A DNA stretch of 64,000 bases, from assembly GCA_963210315.1 (NCBI GenBank), contig OY723260.1:1550001-1614000 (forward strand), given 5' to 3'. A program made the translations under genes and the position numbers. Origin of the DNA: Rhynchopus euleeides (lineage: Eukaryota; Euglenozoa; Diplonemea; Diplonemida; Diplonemidae). This document shows positions 52,185 to 61,574 of the stretch, in pieces (within the stretch, counting starts at the first letter, position 1; every line of letters starts with the position of its first letter). The notes beneath the pieces are model-generated. The model was given only the letters and a program-made list of their open reading frames with translations. It had not been told where the DNA came from and made no database searches.

Positions 52185-54812
52185 ATGCCCTCGATCTGTG
52201 TTTCCGCCCGCCGCATCCCGGCCTCCTCGCGGCTGGCCCTGGGCGACGCCTCTCCGGCGTCGGCCAACTGGGATGCCCCCTCCGCCTGCCCATGTGGGCT
52301 CCCTGGGTGGCAGTGTCTCTGCCCCTTCCGTGCGGGGTGCGGGGGTGCCGAACCCCCCGCGACCATCTACGTAGCGGCGCATGAGCGCCAGTACGCTATG
52401 GCTGCGTACGTTGGGGATGAGGAGGTGTGGTCGACGTCTGCGGCCAACCCGCATGCCTCGCTGGCGGAGGTCCGTGTAGATGCGCTGCGGATCGCCCTGG
52501 AGTGGGCCGTCGGCCGCCCCCGTACCCAGGTCGCTCTCTGGGCCGACACCTCCTGCAAGACGCAGGCCGCGCAGGTGCTTGGCACCGCTGGGTGTTCAGC
52601 GGAGCACCTGCGCCCCCTCGTCGCGCAGGCGAAGGAAGCCCTCCGGGAGCTGCAGCGGAGGAAGGGAGCCCCCGTGCTCCGTACATCCCACGTCCGGGAC
52701 TCGGTCCGCCTGCGTGAGGTCCACAACCTCGCCCAGGCCGCCACCGACAGCCTGGCCGAACCGTCGGCACAGCACGTTGTGCACGGGCTCGTGCAGCAGG
52801 TGGAGCGCCTGGGCTTCCGGGTCAGGGAGTGTGGGGGGGCAGGCGATTGCCTGTATAGGTCCCTCGCATACCTGATGCAGGGCAACGCGGGGAATCACTC
52901 CTCCGTGCGAAAGGCGGCCCACCAAGAGATGGCCGCCTTTGCGGATCGCTACCGCGACCATGTGTCCGGCGACTGGGAAGCCTATCTGTCGCAGGTGGGG
53001 ACTGCGGGGGCATGGGGAGATCACCTCTCGCTGCAGGCTTGCTGCAGGGTTTTCGGGGTCCGCGTCGGCGTGTTGGACGTGGGTCCGGAGGGGCAGCTCC
53101 GCCTGACGACCATCGTGCATGATGGCGGGGAGCACGCCCTCGACCACACCTTCTTCCTGCTTGGGTACACCGGTACCCACTATTTTGCTGTAATTCGGGA
53201 CCCCCAACTCGGTGGGGGCTACGAGGCGCTGATGGACGCCTGCACCTTCCCCGCGACGGAGCTCGCCACCGACGCCCCGCCCCCCTCCAACAAGCCGAAG
53301 CCTTCCCCGAAGACGCCGGTACCACCGCCCAAGCTGGTCCCCGATTTTTGGGCTCTCCCCGTGGCGTCCCGGGAGGACGTTGTGAACGGGCCGGCAGTGA
53401 TTGGTTGGGACGACAACCTTGCGACCGGGGTTCGCCGACTCCGGGAGAACGCCCAGCTGGTGCTCGTCGGGCCCTCCCCCATCCCGGGGTGCCCCCACCA
53501 GCGCCATTGGAATGTATTGGTTCGCCTCTCTGACGGGTCGACCCGCATGGAACGCCTGTGGGTATCCTCCATCGGGGATCCGTCGGATGCCCGCAGGAAG
53601 CTGGAGCCGGAATCCGGAGGTATCGGCAGGTCGGTGTGCGTGGTGCTACGGACCCGGGTACAGGGTGGCGAACGGCGGCACCAGGCGTTGCTACGGATGC
53701 GTGGGGTGGTGGATACCCGGGCCACCAAGACCCGTGACCTCGACGGCAGTGTCGAGGCGATGTTCGACGTGCCAGCTGGTGAGCTGGAGGCAAGGCTGCG
53801 CGGATCCGGGAATGGTGGCGTATTTGTGCGGACGAAGCACGAGACGCCCGGGGATGCGCCGCCCCTGGCACTGTTGTGGTCGGCCACGGAGGCGGAGGCC
53901 CGTGCCCAGATGGGGGTCCTCGGGGGTGCCTCCCTGCAGCATGGCGTCTTCGGACTGGCAGTTGGGGACCGCGGCTACGCCGTGCGGGTCCACAGGGACG
54001 ACCGTGCAAGCGCACTGATGGCCCTCTCCACGGCCGAGGTGAGGCGAACCTTCCGGGTTCGAAATGTTCCCTCGCATGTCGCCGCGTCAAGGTTGCGGGC
54101 AGTGCTGCTGGAGAAGCTGCACTGGCAGGTGGAGGTGAGCCCCGACACCCCCATCACGGCGGGCTACTTCCTCGTGACGTCGGGGTCACGCCCCTCCTCC
54201 TTCCACCCTGTAGTCTTCTCCCAGCTCCTAAGCATCGAAGAGGTAACGGGGAACCGCAACCTTCTCCCTCGAACCTTCCCAGCGAACCCGCCGGCCGCAG
54301 GCAGCTCCTATGCTTCTGCGCTCCGCGGGGGGACCCGCCCGAGCGCTGGGCCCGCGCCTGCGCGTGGTGCTCCCCCTCCCAGAGCGCGCCCGGGGAACCC
54401 CTCGGCTGCACAACCGCCGCCTCCACCCCCACAGCAGGATATCCTTGCGTGGATGCAGCAGCAGGCAGAACAACAGCGTCTCTGGCAGCAGCAGATGGCG
54501 AAGCAGCAGGCGGAGTTCCAGCAGACGGTGCTGGCCTCCATACAAGCCTTGCAGCAGGCAGCCGCGCGGCAACCTGCGCAGCAGCCAGCGCCAACCCCTG
54601 GAGCGGCAGCCACTGCGGCACCTGTGGAGTCCGACATGGGTCAGGGTCAGGAGGAAGTCCTTCAGCAGAATCTGGAAACAGCTGCGGGACTGATCAGCGA
54701 GCTGAAGGCGGACCGAGACGGATTGGCACAGCAGGTGCAAACCCTCACTGCGCAGTTACAGCAGGTCACTGCAGCTCTTGGGCAGCAGAGTCCCAGCTAC
54801 GGTGGAATGTGA
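52185..54812 (+). CDS. LINE ORF1: RNase H-like, OTU protease-like and coiled-coil protein
   Basis: An 875-residue protein. N-terminal 20-60: Cys-rich (CPCGLPGWQCLCPF). Residues about 60-190 resemble an RNase H fold (TIYVAAHERQYAMAAYV, SLAEVRVDALRIALEWA, ALWADTS, LREVHNLAQAATDSLA), but the first and last catalytic Asp appear replaced. Residues about 215-335 form an OTU-type cysteine protease: Asp-Cys in GAGDCLYRSLAYL and His in GTHYFAVI. A middle region is unassigned. Residues about 618-690 (TFRVRNVPSHVAASRLRAVL) could be an RRM-like RNA-binding fold. The C-terminus is Gln-rich (750-820) and ends in a coiled coil (LISELKADRDGLAQQVQTL), as ORF1 proteins that trimerise often do. It ends ATG-TGA, with ORF2 continuing in the same frame. 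Confidence 0.85.
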   Translation: MPSICVSARRIPASSRLALGDASPASANWDAPSACPCGLPGWQCLCPFRAGCGGAEPPATIYVAAHERQYAMAAYVGDEEVWSTSAANPHASLAEVRVDALRIALEWAVGRPRTQVALWADTSCKTQAAQVLGTAGCSAEHLRPLVAQAKEALRELQRRKGAPVLRTSHVRDSVRLREVHNLAQAATDSLAEPSAQHVVHGLVQQVERLGFRVRECGGAGDCLYRSLAYLMQGNAGNHSSVRKAAHQEMAAFADRYRDHVSGDWEAYLSQVGTAGAWGDHLSLQACCRVFGVRVGVLDVGPEGQLRLTTIVHDGGEHALDHTFFLLGYTGTHYFAVIRDPQLGGGYEALMDACTFPATELATDAPPPSNKPKPSPKTPVPPPKLVPDFWALPVASREDVVNGPAVIGWDDNLATGVRRLRENAQLVLVGPSPIPGCPHQRHWNVLVRLSDGSTRMERLWVSSIGDPSDARRKLEPESGGIGRSVCVVLRTRVQGGERRHQALLRMRGVVDTRATKTRDLDGSVEAMFDVPAGELEARLRGSGNGGVFVRTKHETPGDAPPLALLWSATEAEARAQMGVLGGASLQHGVFGLAVGDRGYAVRVHRDDRASALMALSTAEVRRTFRVRNVPSHVAASRLRAVLLEKLHWQVEVSPDTPITAGYFLVTSGSRPSSFHPVVFSQLLSIEEVTGNRNLLPRTFPANPPAAGSSYASALRGGTRPSAGPAPARGAPPPRARPGNPSAAQPPPPPPQQDILAWMQQQAEQQRLWQQQMAKQQAEFQQTVLASIQALQQAAARQPAQQPAPTPGAAATAAPVESDMGQGQEEVLQQNLETAAGLISELKADRDGLAQQVQTLTAQLQQVTAALGQQSPSYGGM

Positions 54813-57800
54813 CGGGGTCCCTCGACACCGGGGGCCCCCTCTCTGCCCGCGCGGGCAGATGACCCCTACCGTGGTGGGGGCGACCCCGTGGGGACCCCGG
54901 CACAAGCTTTGGAGCGCACACAGCAACTCCGTGCGGTGGCGACCGCCGTCGGATGGGCCTACGTCGCTGTGCCGCGGGATGGGGCGTGTATGTTTGCAGC
55001 CATAGCCCACTTCACTCCCTATGAGAGTGCCCTCTCGCTCAGAGCTGCTGTGGTACGCAGCTTCCGTGCCTCCCCTCCAACGGAGATACCCCCTGCTGAC
55101 CTTGCACAATACCTCAAAAACCTTGCCCGCCCCTCCACTTACGGGGATGGAGTGTCCCTTGCACGCGCAGCTGTCTGTGCAAAAGCCAGAGTCTTCGTTC
55201 TCCGCGCCGACAGCCCGGACATATGGCAATTGGTTGCGAAGCCGACGGGATATGTGCACACCGCGTTCCTTGTCCACCAACCCCACCACTACGACGCTGT
55301 ACGCCCTCCCCGCTGGTTCTTCGACCTTGTACCTGATACCACCACTTCCCTGACTTGTGACGAGATCTGCGCCCTGCGGTCGCGGCGCCGCCCTGCTGTA
55401 ATCCGACTGACGCCCCCCTCTCCGCCCGATACCCCCCGAAGTTCGCCACAGAGTCCGTCGCCGATCGCCCCTCTTCCCTCCCCAACACCGCATGCAAGGT
55501 CAACTTCTGCACACACGGACGCGAGTCGCACCCCTCCAGTCAGGGCGCGTGTCGTCGAGGTAGCCGACGATCCCCCACCGCAAGCTATAACCCTCTGCAG
55601 CGCCAACGTCACCTCCCTGCCGTCACACTACCTGGATGTGCTCGGCTTAGACTGCGATGTGATCTGTCTGCAAGAAACGCGTGTTGATGCTGTGTCCCAG
55701 AACACCCTGGACACCACCTTCTCTGCTCTGGGTTGGACGCTGCATTGGGGCGCCCTCCTGCCGCCTGTGAAGCATGCGCGCACTGGGTCGCAAACTGCCC
55801 CGGGGGGTGTCGCCATAGCTGTACGCTCCACGATGAGATCGACGACCATCACGGCCAAAGAGCGCTGGTGCCATGCCGCGGTAGCACTCGAGGATGGCTC
55901 CCGCCTGTTGCATGTCTTCTCGGTGTATGCGCCTGTCCGCGACGCCACTGCCAGGGAGGCAGTACTGCGTGAGGTGTTCGAAACAGCGGCGCAACTCGGG
56001 AATGTCCCGGTGGTGATCATGGGAGACTTCAACTGCAACGTCGCATCGAGCGCTACCCTTGCGGCTTCCCTAGCCACTGGTCGTTGGGTGGATGCTGCTG
56101 AGAAGTGTGCCCGGAGCTCAGGTGCCGAGCCCGCCCCTACCTGCTGGAAGAGCGCAAATGGTTCCAGAATAGACTTCTGCCTAGCGAATGAGGTCGCGTC
56201 GCATGCGGTGTTGTCCTCTAGAACCATGGATCGTGATGAATGTGGTATACCCACGCATGTTCCCCTATTCGTCGACCTTCAGGTGCCGGCGTTCACTGCC
56301 CGCACACTCAAGTGCATCAAGGCGCGGGCCTTCCCGACTGCTGGGGGCCAGGCCTGCGCAGAAGCGAAGGACGCGGCGCTGACCGAAGCTGTGCGCCTAC
56401 TTGGGGATCCCGCTGCGGCGACACCCACGGAGGAACGGTACCGCTCTTTTTGTCGCGCAGCTGAGGCCTGGCTGTCAGGGACACATGATCTTCCGGATAA
56501 CCGCCAGGCTGGACGCTCTGGGGGGCCGTGCTTCCGGTGGGAACGGTGTGCCTCGCGGTATGCCGGCAGAGACGGTGCCCTCGACAAACGGAGCCGCCGC
56601 CTCAACCGCCTCCGGGGACATCTACGAACGTTGATCCGCCTCCGCGGTGCACATGACGGCATTGGGGCACCGTCCTATGACTTCACCCATGCGTGGGCTG
56701 CCTACCGAAGGCTTGCGAAACGTACGCCTGGCTCCCCCCCCAACGTTGACATGGAGAACCCCGACACCATCAGCCTGGCGGGCATGTTGTCATACATCGA
56801 GGGTTCGCAGAGACGTGCCTTGGAGTCCCTTCGGCAACGCAGGCTTGCAGAGTGGAAGGATACCCTTCAACGCAACCTGATGTCCCGCCCACACCTGGTA
56901 TTTTGCTACCTCCGAGGGGTGCGGAGCCCCACGCAGGACTTTCTGCGACGCAGTGACGGACAGCTGACAGCTGCACAGGCCGAGATGGACGAGCTCCTCC
57001 GCGGGGCATGGGGTGAGGTGTTTGCGCGGTATTCTGCCGAAAACCCTGAACCGTCATGGGAGACCTTCGAGGCGCGCTTTGAAGAGTATTTCCCCGACAG
57101 CACCCCCATGGAAGCTTCCCCCATCACTGCTGAGGATGTAGAACGGGTGCTCCGCCGCATGTCCGCCTCGAGTGCCCCTGGGTTAGATGGCTGGAGAGTG
57201 CACGAACTCAGACAGCTACCACCGACACTAACAAAAGCGCTCGCCGACCTCCTCAACGCGATTGAAGAAACGGGCACCTGGCCACCGCAGTTGCTCCACA
57301 CTCTCGTATCCCTCATTCCGAAGGAGGGTGGTGACTCTGCGGACCCACTGCGCCAAAGGCCCATCAGCGTCACCTCGGTTGTGTACAGAGTCTGGGCCGG
57401 GGTCCGCTTACGCAGCGCTCTGCGGTGGTTGGACTCATGGGTCCCGGACTCCCTGCACGGCGCACGCCCTGGTCATTCTGCGGAGGATCTGTACTGGACA
57501 CTTGCGGCGCGCCTGGAGCTGGCTGAGATCACGCAGGAACCCCTATGTGGCATCTCCCTGGATCTGCAGAAGTGCTTTGACTCTGTGCCACAGGGTATTG
57601 CATTTGCGCTGCTCGACCGGCTGGGCTTCAACACCCGTGTGTCTGCTACCCTGCGAGCGGCATACGATGGCATGCAGCGCCGTTTTCGCGTGGGTGGTGG
57701 GGTTGGGGAACCCTTTGAAGTGACCAATGGAATCCTTCAAGGCTGCCCTCTCAGCGTTGTCCTCCTCAACGTCATTGTAGCGGTGTGGATGCGGGCGGTG

Positions 57801-60617
57801 AGCGATGTCAGTCCTTCCGTCTCGGCCAGCTCGTATGTTGATGACACATATGTGTTAGCGTCAGACACCGAAACGCTGCAGCGCTGCGCTGATGTCACCT
57901 CTGAATTCGCGGAGTGCACCGGTATCCACCCCAATCACGGTAAATGCCGTGCGTTCGCAACTGGCACCCAGCGCGTCCAAGTCATGCTGCCCACGACGAA
58001 CGGACGCAGGCGTGTGAAGAAATGCACCTCCTTCGACTGCCTCGGAGCTATGGTACATGTAGGTCGGGCCCCTCGGCGACGGCGGACCCGTGATAAATCT
58101 GGCTTGTCGGGCCGCATCTGGGGGCGCATGTGCAAAGCCCGAGAAGTAGCACGCCTCCTGAAGAAGCTTCCAATTCCTCTCACTGCGAAAGAGCGCTTCC
58201 TTGTAGCAACGGCGGTGGCTCAGGCATATTATGGTTGTGCCATCACTCCGCTGTCCCCCACACTGCTCCGTGACCTTGCCTCTGCACTCGCCGGGGCGCT
58301 GTGGACAGGAGTTTCCCGCCGCGCGGTGGAAGCGGTGTTTCATGTCTTGTCTCGGGGACATCTCATCGACCCGGCGATCGCCCCAGCATACCGCCGCATC
58401 TGCACATGGATACAACAAGCCGCGAAGTGGGCCCACGTGAGAGAAATGTCGGAGACCGCATGGGAGGCCCGCGACTCTCTCGGGGATGACACCATGGGCC
58501 CTTTCACCCTGCTCTGCGAGGCCCTAAATCTGGCGGGATGGACCTGGTCTGCCCCAACAACGCTGTCGTACTCCGATTCGGAGGGAATTGCTTGCGAGGT
58601 TGAGGTAGTAGGCGTGTTCGGCGAGCAGGCACGGTGGGAAAAACTACGCCACGACCTCCGCTTCTCCCTCCGCCTTGCGCAGCTCAACAAACTGCAGTTG
58701 CGCCGACCTGCCTTTGCGGGTGTAGCTCAGGGGATTGACGGGCTCAGCACGAGATCTCTCCTCCTCGACGATACCGCTAACCTCACTGGGTACCAGCGGG
58801 GTCTGCTGCGTGCAGTGCTTACAGGTGCAGTGATCACAACAGGCCGATCTGGGATTGCGCGCACGTCGTGCCCGTACTGTGACTCGGACACGGCCGAAAC
58901 CGTCGAGCACATGTGGTGGGAATGCAGCAGATGGAATGACGTGCGGAGGCAGCACACCATAACTGCGGCATCTCCCTTGTGGCCGCCCTGCCTGCGTATC
59001 AACGGCATCATGCCCCTGCCACCCCGCTGCCCGGAGGAGGCCACCTGGTCCGAAGTGCCCTCATGCCCGATGGAGCGCCGCGATATCACAAGGCGCCTAC
59101 ACCTGTACTTCCTCGAGGTACTACGCTGCAGGCAGGTGCATGATGGCATCGCGCTCACCACCGGCACCAAGTTTACTTCGGGAACGTACCTTTGGGAACC
59201 ACCCACGGTTACGGAGCCCCACATTCTCCGCTTACCTTCACCGCTCGATGTAGGAGCGGCATGGGTCTTTGGACATGCCATGCTGCAGGCGTTCACGGCC
59301 TGGCTGTCTCAACTCACCTGGAGTGTAAAGCGCGAGCCCATCACGTTTGCGGAACTTGCGATTGATTTCGAGCTCTTCGCCGGGCTGACCCTGCCCCTTG
59401 CTGGAACAATTCCCCCCCCTGGACAAGCGTTCACACCATCCGGATCGTCCCCCGCAGCTGATATCATCGATGAGGAAGACGCCACCCTCTTTTTCGATGG
59501 GGGTGCGAGGATGAACGGCACGCCGTATGCAGTGTCGGGGGCGGGAGCAGTCCTGTACGAGGGGGGTGAGAAGCTCGCGGAGTGCGCGATACCTCTTCCC
59601 CGCGTCAGGGCCAACAACGTTGCAGAGTTTGCAGCGCTCTACGTAGGCCTGCAGTTGCTGAAATCCTGTCGCGTTGAAGGCGATGTCCTTGTCTGTGGCG
59701 ACAGCAAGACGGTCATCGACATCGTCTCTGGTGTGAAGCGGCCGCGCGCGAACCTGGAGCCGCACTACTCCAGGGTGAGACGACTCATCGCCGAAATGCC
59801 AAACCTGTCCCTACAGTTTGAGCATGTCCGGCGTGAGAAAAACACAGATGCGGACGGCCTGTCGAACCAGGCAATGGATGAAGCGGCGTTGATCCTGCAG
59901 GCGGAATCCGGCAGCCGCTGCCCACGCGATGAGCACGCGGCTTACAACGCAAGCCTGCTGGGGAAGGCGGTATCCCTCAGACGGCTTGGAACCGCCCTCA
60001 CGAAGGCCCTCGGCCATCCTGTATGGCCGTGTCACTGTGCGAAGGTAACTCCCCTCACAGCTCTGGGGGGTGGTGTCCTCTCTGGTCTCGTGTGTAGACC
60101 AAAGCTCTCCCCGTTAACTCTTAATGTTGTACGTGAATTGGAAGGGTATTTCCGTACTCCGGCTTCCAATGACAATGTAATTTCTCTGTACTTTCCCCAA
60201 GATGCCTCCTGGATTGCAGGCTTCCTGCCGCAGCGCTTCTACCCTGCGGACTGGCAGTCAGCGGCCTGCTGGGGGTCTGCTCCCGCAGCTCCCACAGTTG
60301 GCTCGTTATACTCACCGGCGCCTGGAGAACCCCCGATCCCTGTGCCTGCTGGTGTCGCTCGTGCAACAAATGGCAAAAGGCTAGTGTGCCCTGTACACAA
60401 CAAACCGCGGTGTGTGCCTTGTAAAAAGGCCCGAACACGACCATCTGTCTGCTGTGAGCGCCACCATAGGCCCGGGGACGGTCTCTCTCCAGAGGCTCAA
60501 TTCTGTACTCTTCACAATCTCACACGTTGTGGTAACTGTGTAGCCTCCCATGAGACGGTACTGGCCTGCTGTCGCAAACACCACCCGACTCGGTCGGGTG
60601 GCGGTGCTGTGACCTAG
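54813..60617 (+). CDS. LINE ORF2: OTU-like, APE endonuclease, RT, zinc motif, RNase H
   Basis: The polyprotein that nicks the target and copies the RNA. It is in frame with ORF1 and follows its TGA directly. There is no in-frame ATG before one that lies inside the first domain (GACMFAA, near 54991), so the true start is unsettled (readthrough or a non-ATG codon). Numbered from 54888: OTU-like domain with DGACMF (about 30) and HHYDAV (about 133); APE endonuclease from ITLCSANVTSLP (about 233) with VICLQET, VVIMGDFNC (about 376) and a terminal THVPL; RT with ISLDLQKCFDSV (about 890), GILQGCPLSVVLLN and SYVDDTYVL (about 981); CPYC...EHMWWEC zinc motif (about 1327); RNase H with LFFDGGARMNG (about 1533) and VCGDSKTV (about 1601); and a tail with two copies of CxxHNxxRCxxC followed by CCxxHH (about 1834-1905). 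Confidence 0.9.
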   Translation, partial: RGPSTPGAPSLPARADDPYRGGGDPVGTPAQALERTQQLRAVATAVGWAYVAVPRDGACMFAAIAHFTPYESALSLRAAVVRSFRASPPTEIPPADLAQYLKNLARPSTYGDGVSLARAAVCAKARVFVLRADSPDIWQLVAKPTGYVHTAFLVHQPHHYDAVRPPRWFFDLVPDTTTSLTCDEICALRSRRRPAVIRLTPPSPPDTPRSSPQSPSPIAPLPSPTPHARSTSAHTDASRTPPVRARVVEVADDPPPQAITLCSANVTSLPSHYLDVLGLDCDVICLQETRVDAVSQNTLDTTFSALGWTLHWGALLPPVKHARTGSQTAPGGVAIAVRSTMRSTTITAKERWCHAAVALEDGSRLLHVFSVYAPVRDATAREAVLREVFETAAQLGNVPVVIMGDFNCNVASSATLAASLATGRWVDAAEKCARSSGAEPAPTCWKSANGSRIDFCLANEVASHAVLSSRTMDRDECGIPTHVPLFVDLQVPAFTARTLKCIKARAFPTAGGQACAEAKDAALTEAVRLLGDPAAATPTEERYRSFCRAAEAWLSGTHDLPDNRQAGRSGGPCFRWERCASRYAGRDGALDKRSRRLNRLRGHLRTLIRLRGAHDGIGAPSYDFTHAWAAYRRLAKRTPGSPPNVDMENPDTISLAGMLSYIEGSQRRALESLRQRRLAEWKDTLQRNLMSRPHLVFCYLRGVRSPTQDFLRRSDGQLTAAQAEMDELLRGAWGEVFARYSAENPEPSWETFEARFEEYFPDSTPMEASPITAEDVERVLRRMSASSAPGLDGWRVHELRQLPPTLTKALADLLNAIEETGTWPPQLLHTLVSLIPKEGGDSADPLRQRPISVTSVVYRVWAGVRLRSALRWLDSWVPDSLHGARPGHSAEDLYWTLAARLELAEITQEPLCGISLDLQKCFDSVPQGIAFALLDRLGFNTRVSATLRAAYDGMQRRFRVGGGVGEPFEVTNGILQGCPLSVVLLNVIVAVWMRAVSDVSPSVSASSYVDDTYVLASDTETLQRCADVTSEFAECTGIHPNHGKCRAFATGTQRVQVMLPTTNGRRRVKKCTSFDCLGAMVHVGRAPRRRRTRDKSGLSGRIWGRMCKAREVARLLKKLPIPLTAKERFLVATAVAQAYYGCAITPLSPTLLRDLASALAGALWTGVSRRAVEAVFHVLSRGHLIDPAIAPAYRRICTWIQQAAKWAHVREMSETAWEARDSLGDDTMGPFTLLCEALNLAGWTWSAPTTLSYSDSEGIACEVEVVGVFGEQARWEKLRHDLRFSLRLAQLNKLQLRRPAFAGVAQGIDGLSTRSLLLDDTANLTGYQRGLLRAVLTGAVITTGRSGIARTSCPYCDSDTAETVEHMWWECSRWNDVRRQHTITAASPLWPPCLRINGIMPLPPRCPEEATWSEVPSCPMERRDITRRLHLYFLEVLRCRQVHDGIALTTGTKFTSGTYLWEPPTVTEPHILRLPSPLDVGAAWVFGHAMLQAFTAWLSQLTWSVKREPITFAELAIDFELFAGLTLPLAGTIPPPGQAFTPSGSSPAADIIDEEDATLFFDGGARMNGTPYAVSGAGAVLYEGGEKLAECAIPLPRVRANNVAEFAALYVGLQLLKSCRVEGDVLVCGDSKTVIDIVSGVKRPRANLEPHYSRVRRLIAEMPNLSLQFEHVRREKNTDADGLSNQAMDEAALILQAESGSRCPRDEHAAYNASLLGKAVSLRRLGTALTKALGHPVWPCHCAKVTPLTALGGGVLSGLVCRPKLSPLTLNVVRELEGYFRTPASNDNVISLYFPQDASWIAGFLPQRFYPADWQSAACWGSAPAAPTVGSLYSPAPGEPPIPVPAGVARATNGKRLVCPVHNKPRCVPCKKARTRPSVCCERHHRPGDGLSPEAQFCTLHNLTRCGNCVASHETVLACCRKHHPTRSGGGAVT

Positions 60618-60965
60618 TCATGGCACCGGCGTGGCCAGTACCCTATCAAGAGTACGCTACGCAAACTCTGGTTTCAAAACACAAACGGATAAACAGACAA
60701 AGACAGACGCAGGTAGATTGCAGAACAAATCCCTCGGAGGGTTACCCCCCCCCTGGTGCAACCCATACTAAGGTTCGCATCCGCTATCCCGCCAGAGGTG
60801 GCAATTGTTCTCAAGGCTCAACAGAGTGTGCGGTGTCACCCCGCCCCCTCCCCGCCCCCTGCCTGTGGATTGGATGTGATGTATCTGATGTGCTCCGGCC
60901 AACCGGCGCCCCCCCCCTCCTCCCCCGACACCGTTCACCTCCTGCCGCAGGTTTCCAGCAGGATC

Positions 60966-61574
60966 ATGTTGGCTTGGTTGCTGCTTCTGGCAAAGGCAGC
61001 AGAGCCACAGTGCCCCACTGATGCCTACTCCTGCGAGTTGTCGTTGCGCTCCACCGACAGCGGTAGTCACTACTGCAACACCACGACATGGATGATCACT
61101 GACTATTGCACGGCGAGATGCCCCATGAGGCTTGTGATCACAGACCCTCCTGAGCTGCGGACGTGGATGTGCGCGGGCGACAACGCATTCGAGCCGTACT
61201 CACCCGATGCGCACATCGACCTCTACCACCCGCTGAACAATAAGGTGCTGGAGGTGGAGGCGGTGGGGGGCGCAGACGTGGGCTACACGCGGCATGGGTG
61301 TGCTGCAGGCGACTACGCTGCAGGCAACAAGAGCTACGCAGGGAAGATCGTGCTTGGGGGCCGTGGTTCATGTTACTACAGCACGAAGGCACAGCAAGCC
61401 CACCAGGCTGGGGCAGCGATACTGGTTGTGATCAACAACAGCCCATATGGGGGCGCCATGGGGATGGGTGGGACCTCGGATGGCATCGAGAGCTTCTCCG
61501 CTCTCATGGCGGGCCGCAGTGAAGCTGACTACGTGCTTGCCGCCCTCGACAAGGGTGTGAAGGACCGACCCTAA
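60966..61574 (+). CDS. Secreted PA-domain protein truncated by satellite
   Basis: The 5' part of a gene for a secretory protein. ATG 60966 follows a C/T-rich tract and CAG and opens a short signal peptide (LAWLLLLAKAAEPQ). A Cys-rich segment (residues 15-75) precedes a PA-like domain (about 75-190) with the core KIVLGGRGSCYYSTKAQQAH and AAILVVINN. After VKDRP the reading frame runs into ACCCTAACCC, and its stop codon TAA (61572-61574) belongs to the telomere-motif satellite. Only 202 residues remain, and whatever followed the PA domain is lost. It shares the PA fold, not close sequence, with the gene at 28412-30250. It could also be an intact first exon whose donor lies unrecognised upstream of the junction, but I see no GTATGY there. 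Confidence 0.75.
   Translation: MLAWLLLLAKAAEPQCPTDAYSCELSLRSTDSGSHYCNTTTWMITDYCTARCPMRLVITDPPELRTWMCAGDNAFEPYSPDAHIDLYHPLNNKVLEVEAVGGADVGYTRHGCAAGDYAAGNKSYAGKIVLGGRGSCYYSTKAQQAHQAGAAILVVINNSPYGGAMGMGGTSDGIESFSALMAGRSEADYVLAALDKGVKDRP

Larger units (their letters stand above)
51956..60740 (+). mobile_element. LINE (non-LTR retrotransposon) with APE, RT, RNase H and two OTU-like domains
   Basis: Two long plus-strand coding regions (52185-54812 and 54813-60617) carry the modules of an APE-type LINE with RNase H. They lie downstream of a GT/AC-rich leader with a (CA)38 tract. Both limits are approximate: no target-site duplication or poly-A tail is evident, and the 3' untranslated part is short. 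The RT region (SAPGLDGWRVHELRQLP, then ATNGILQGCPLSVVLLN-type motifs) resembles LINEs I associate with dinoflagellates and other protists. All catalytic motifs look intact apart from the TGA between the two regions, so this copy may be recent. Exact clade needs a tree. Confidence 0.85.
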
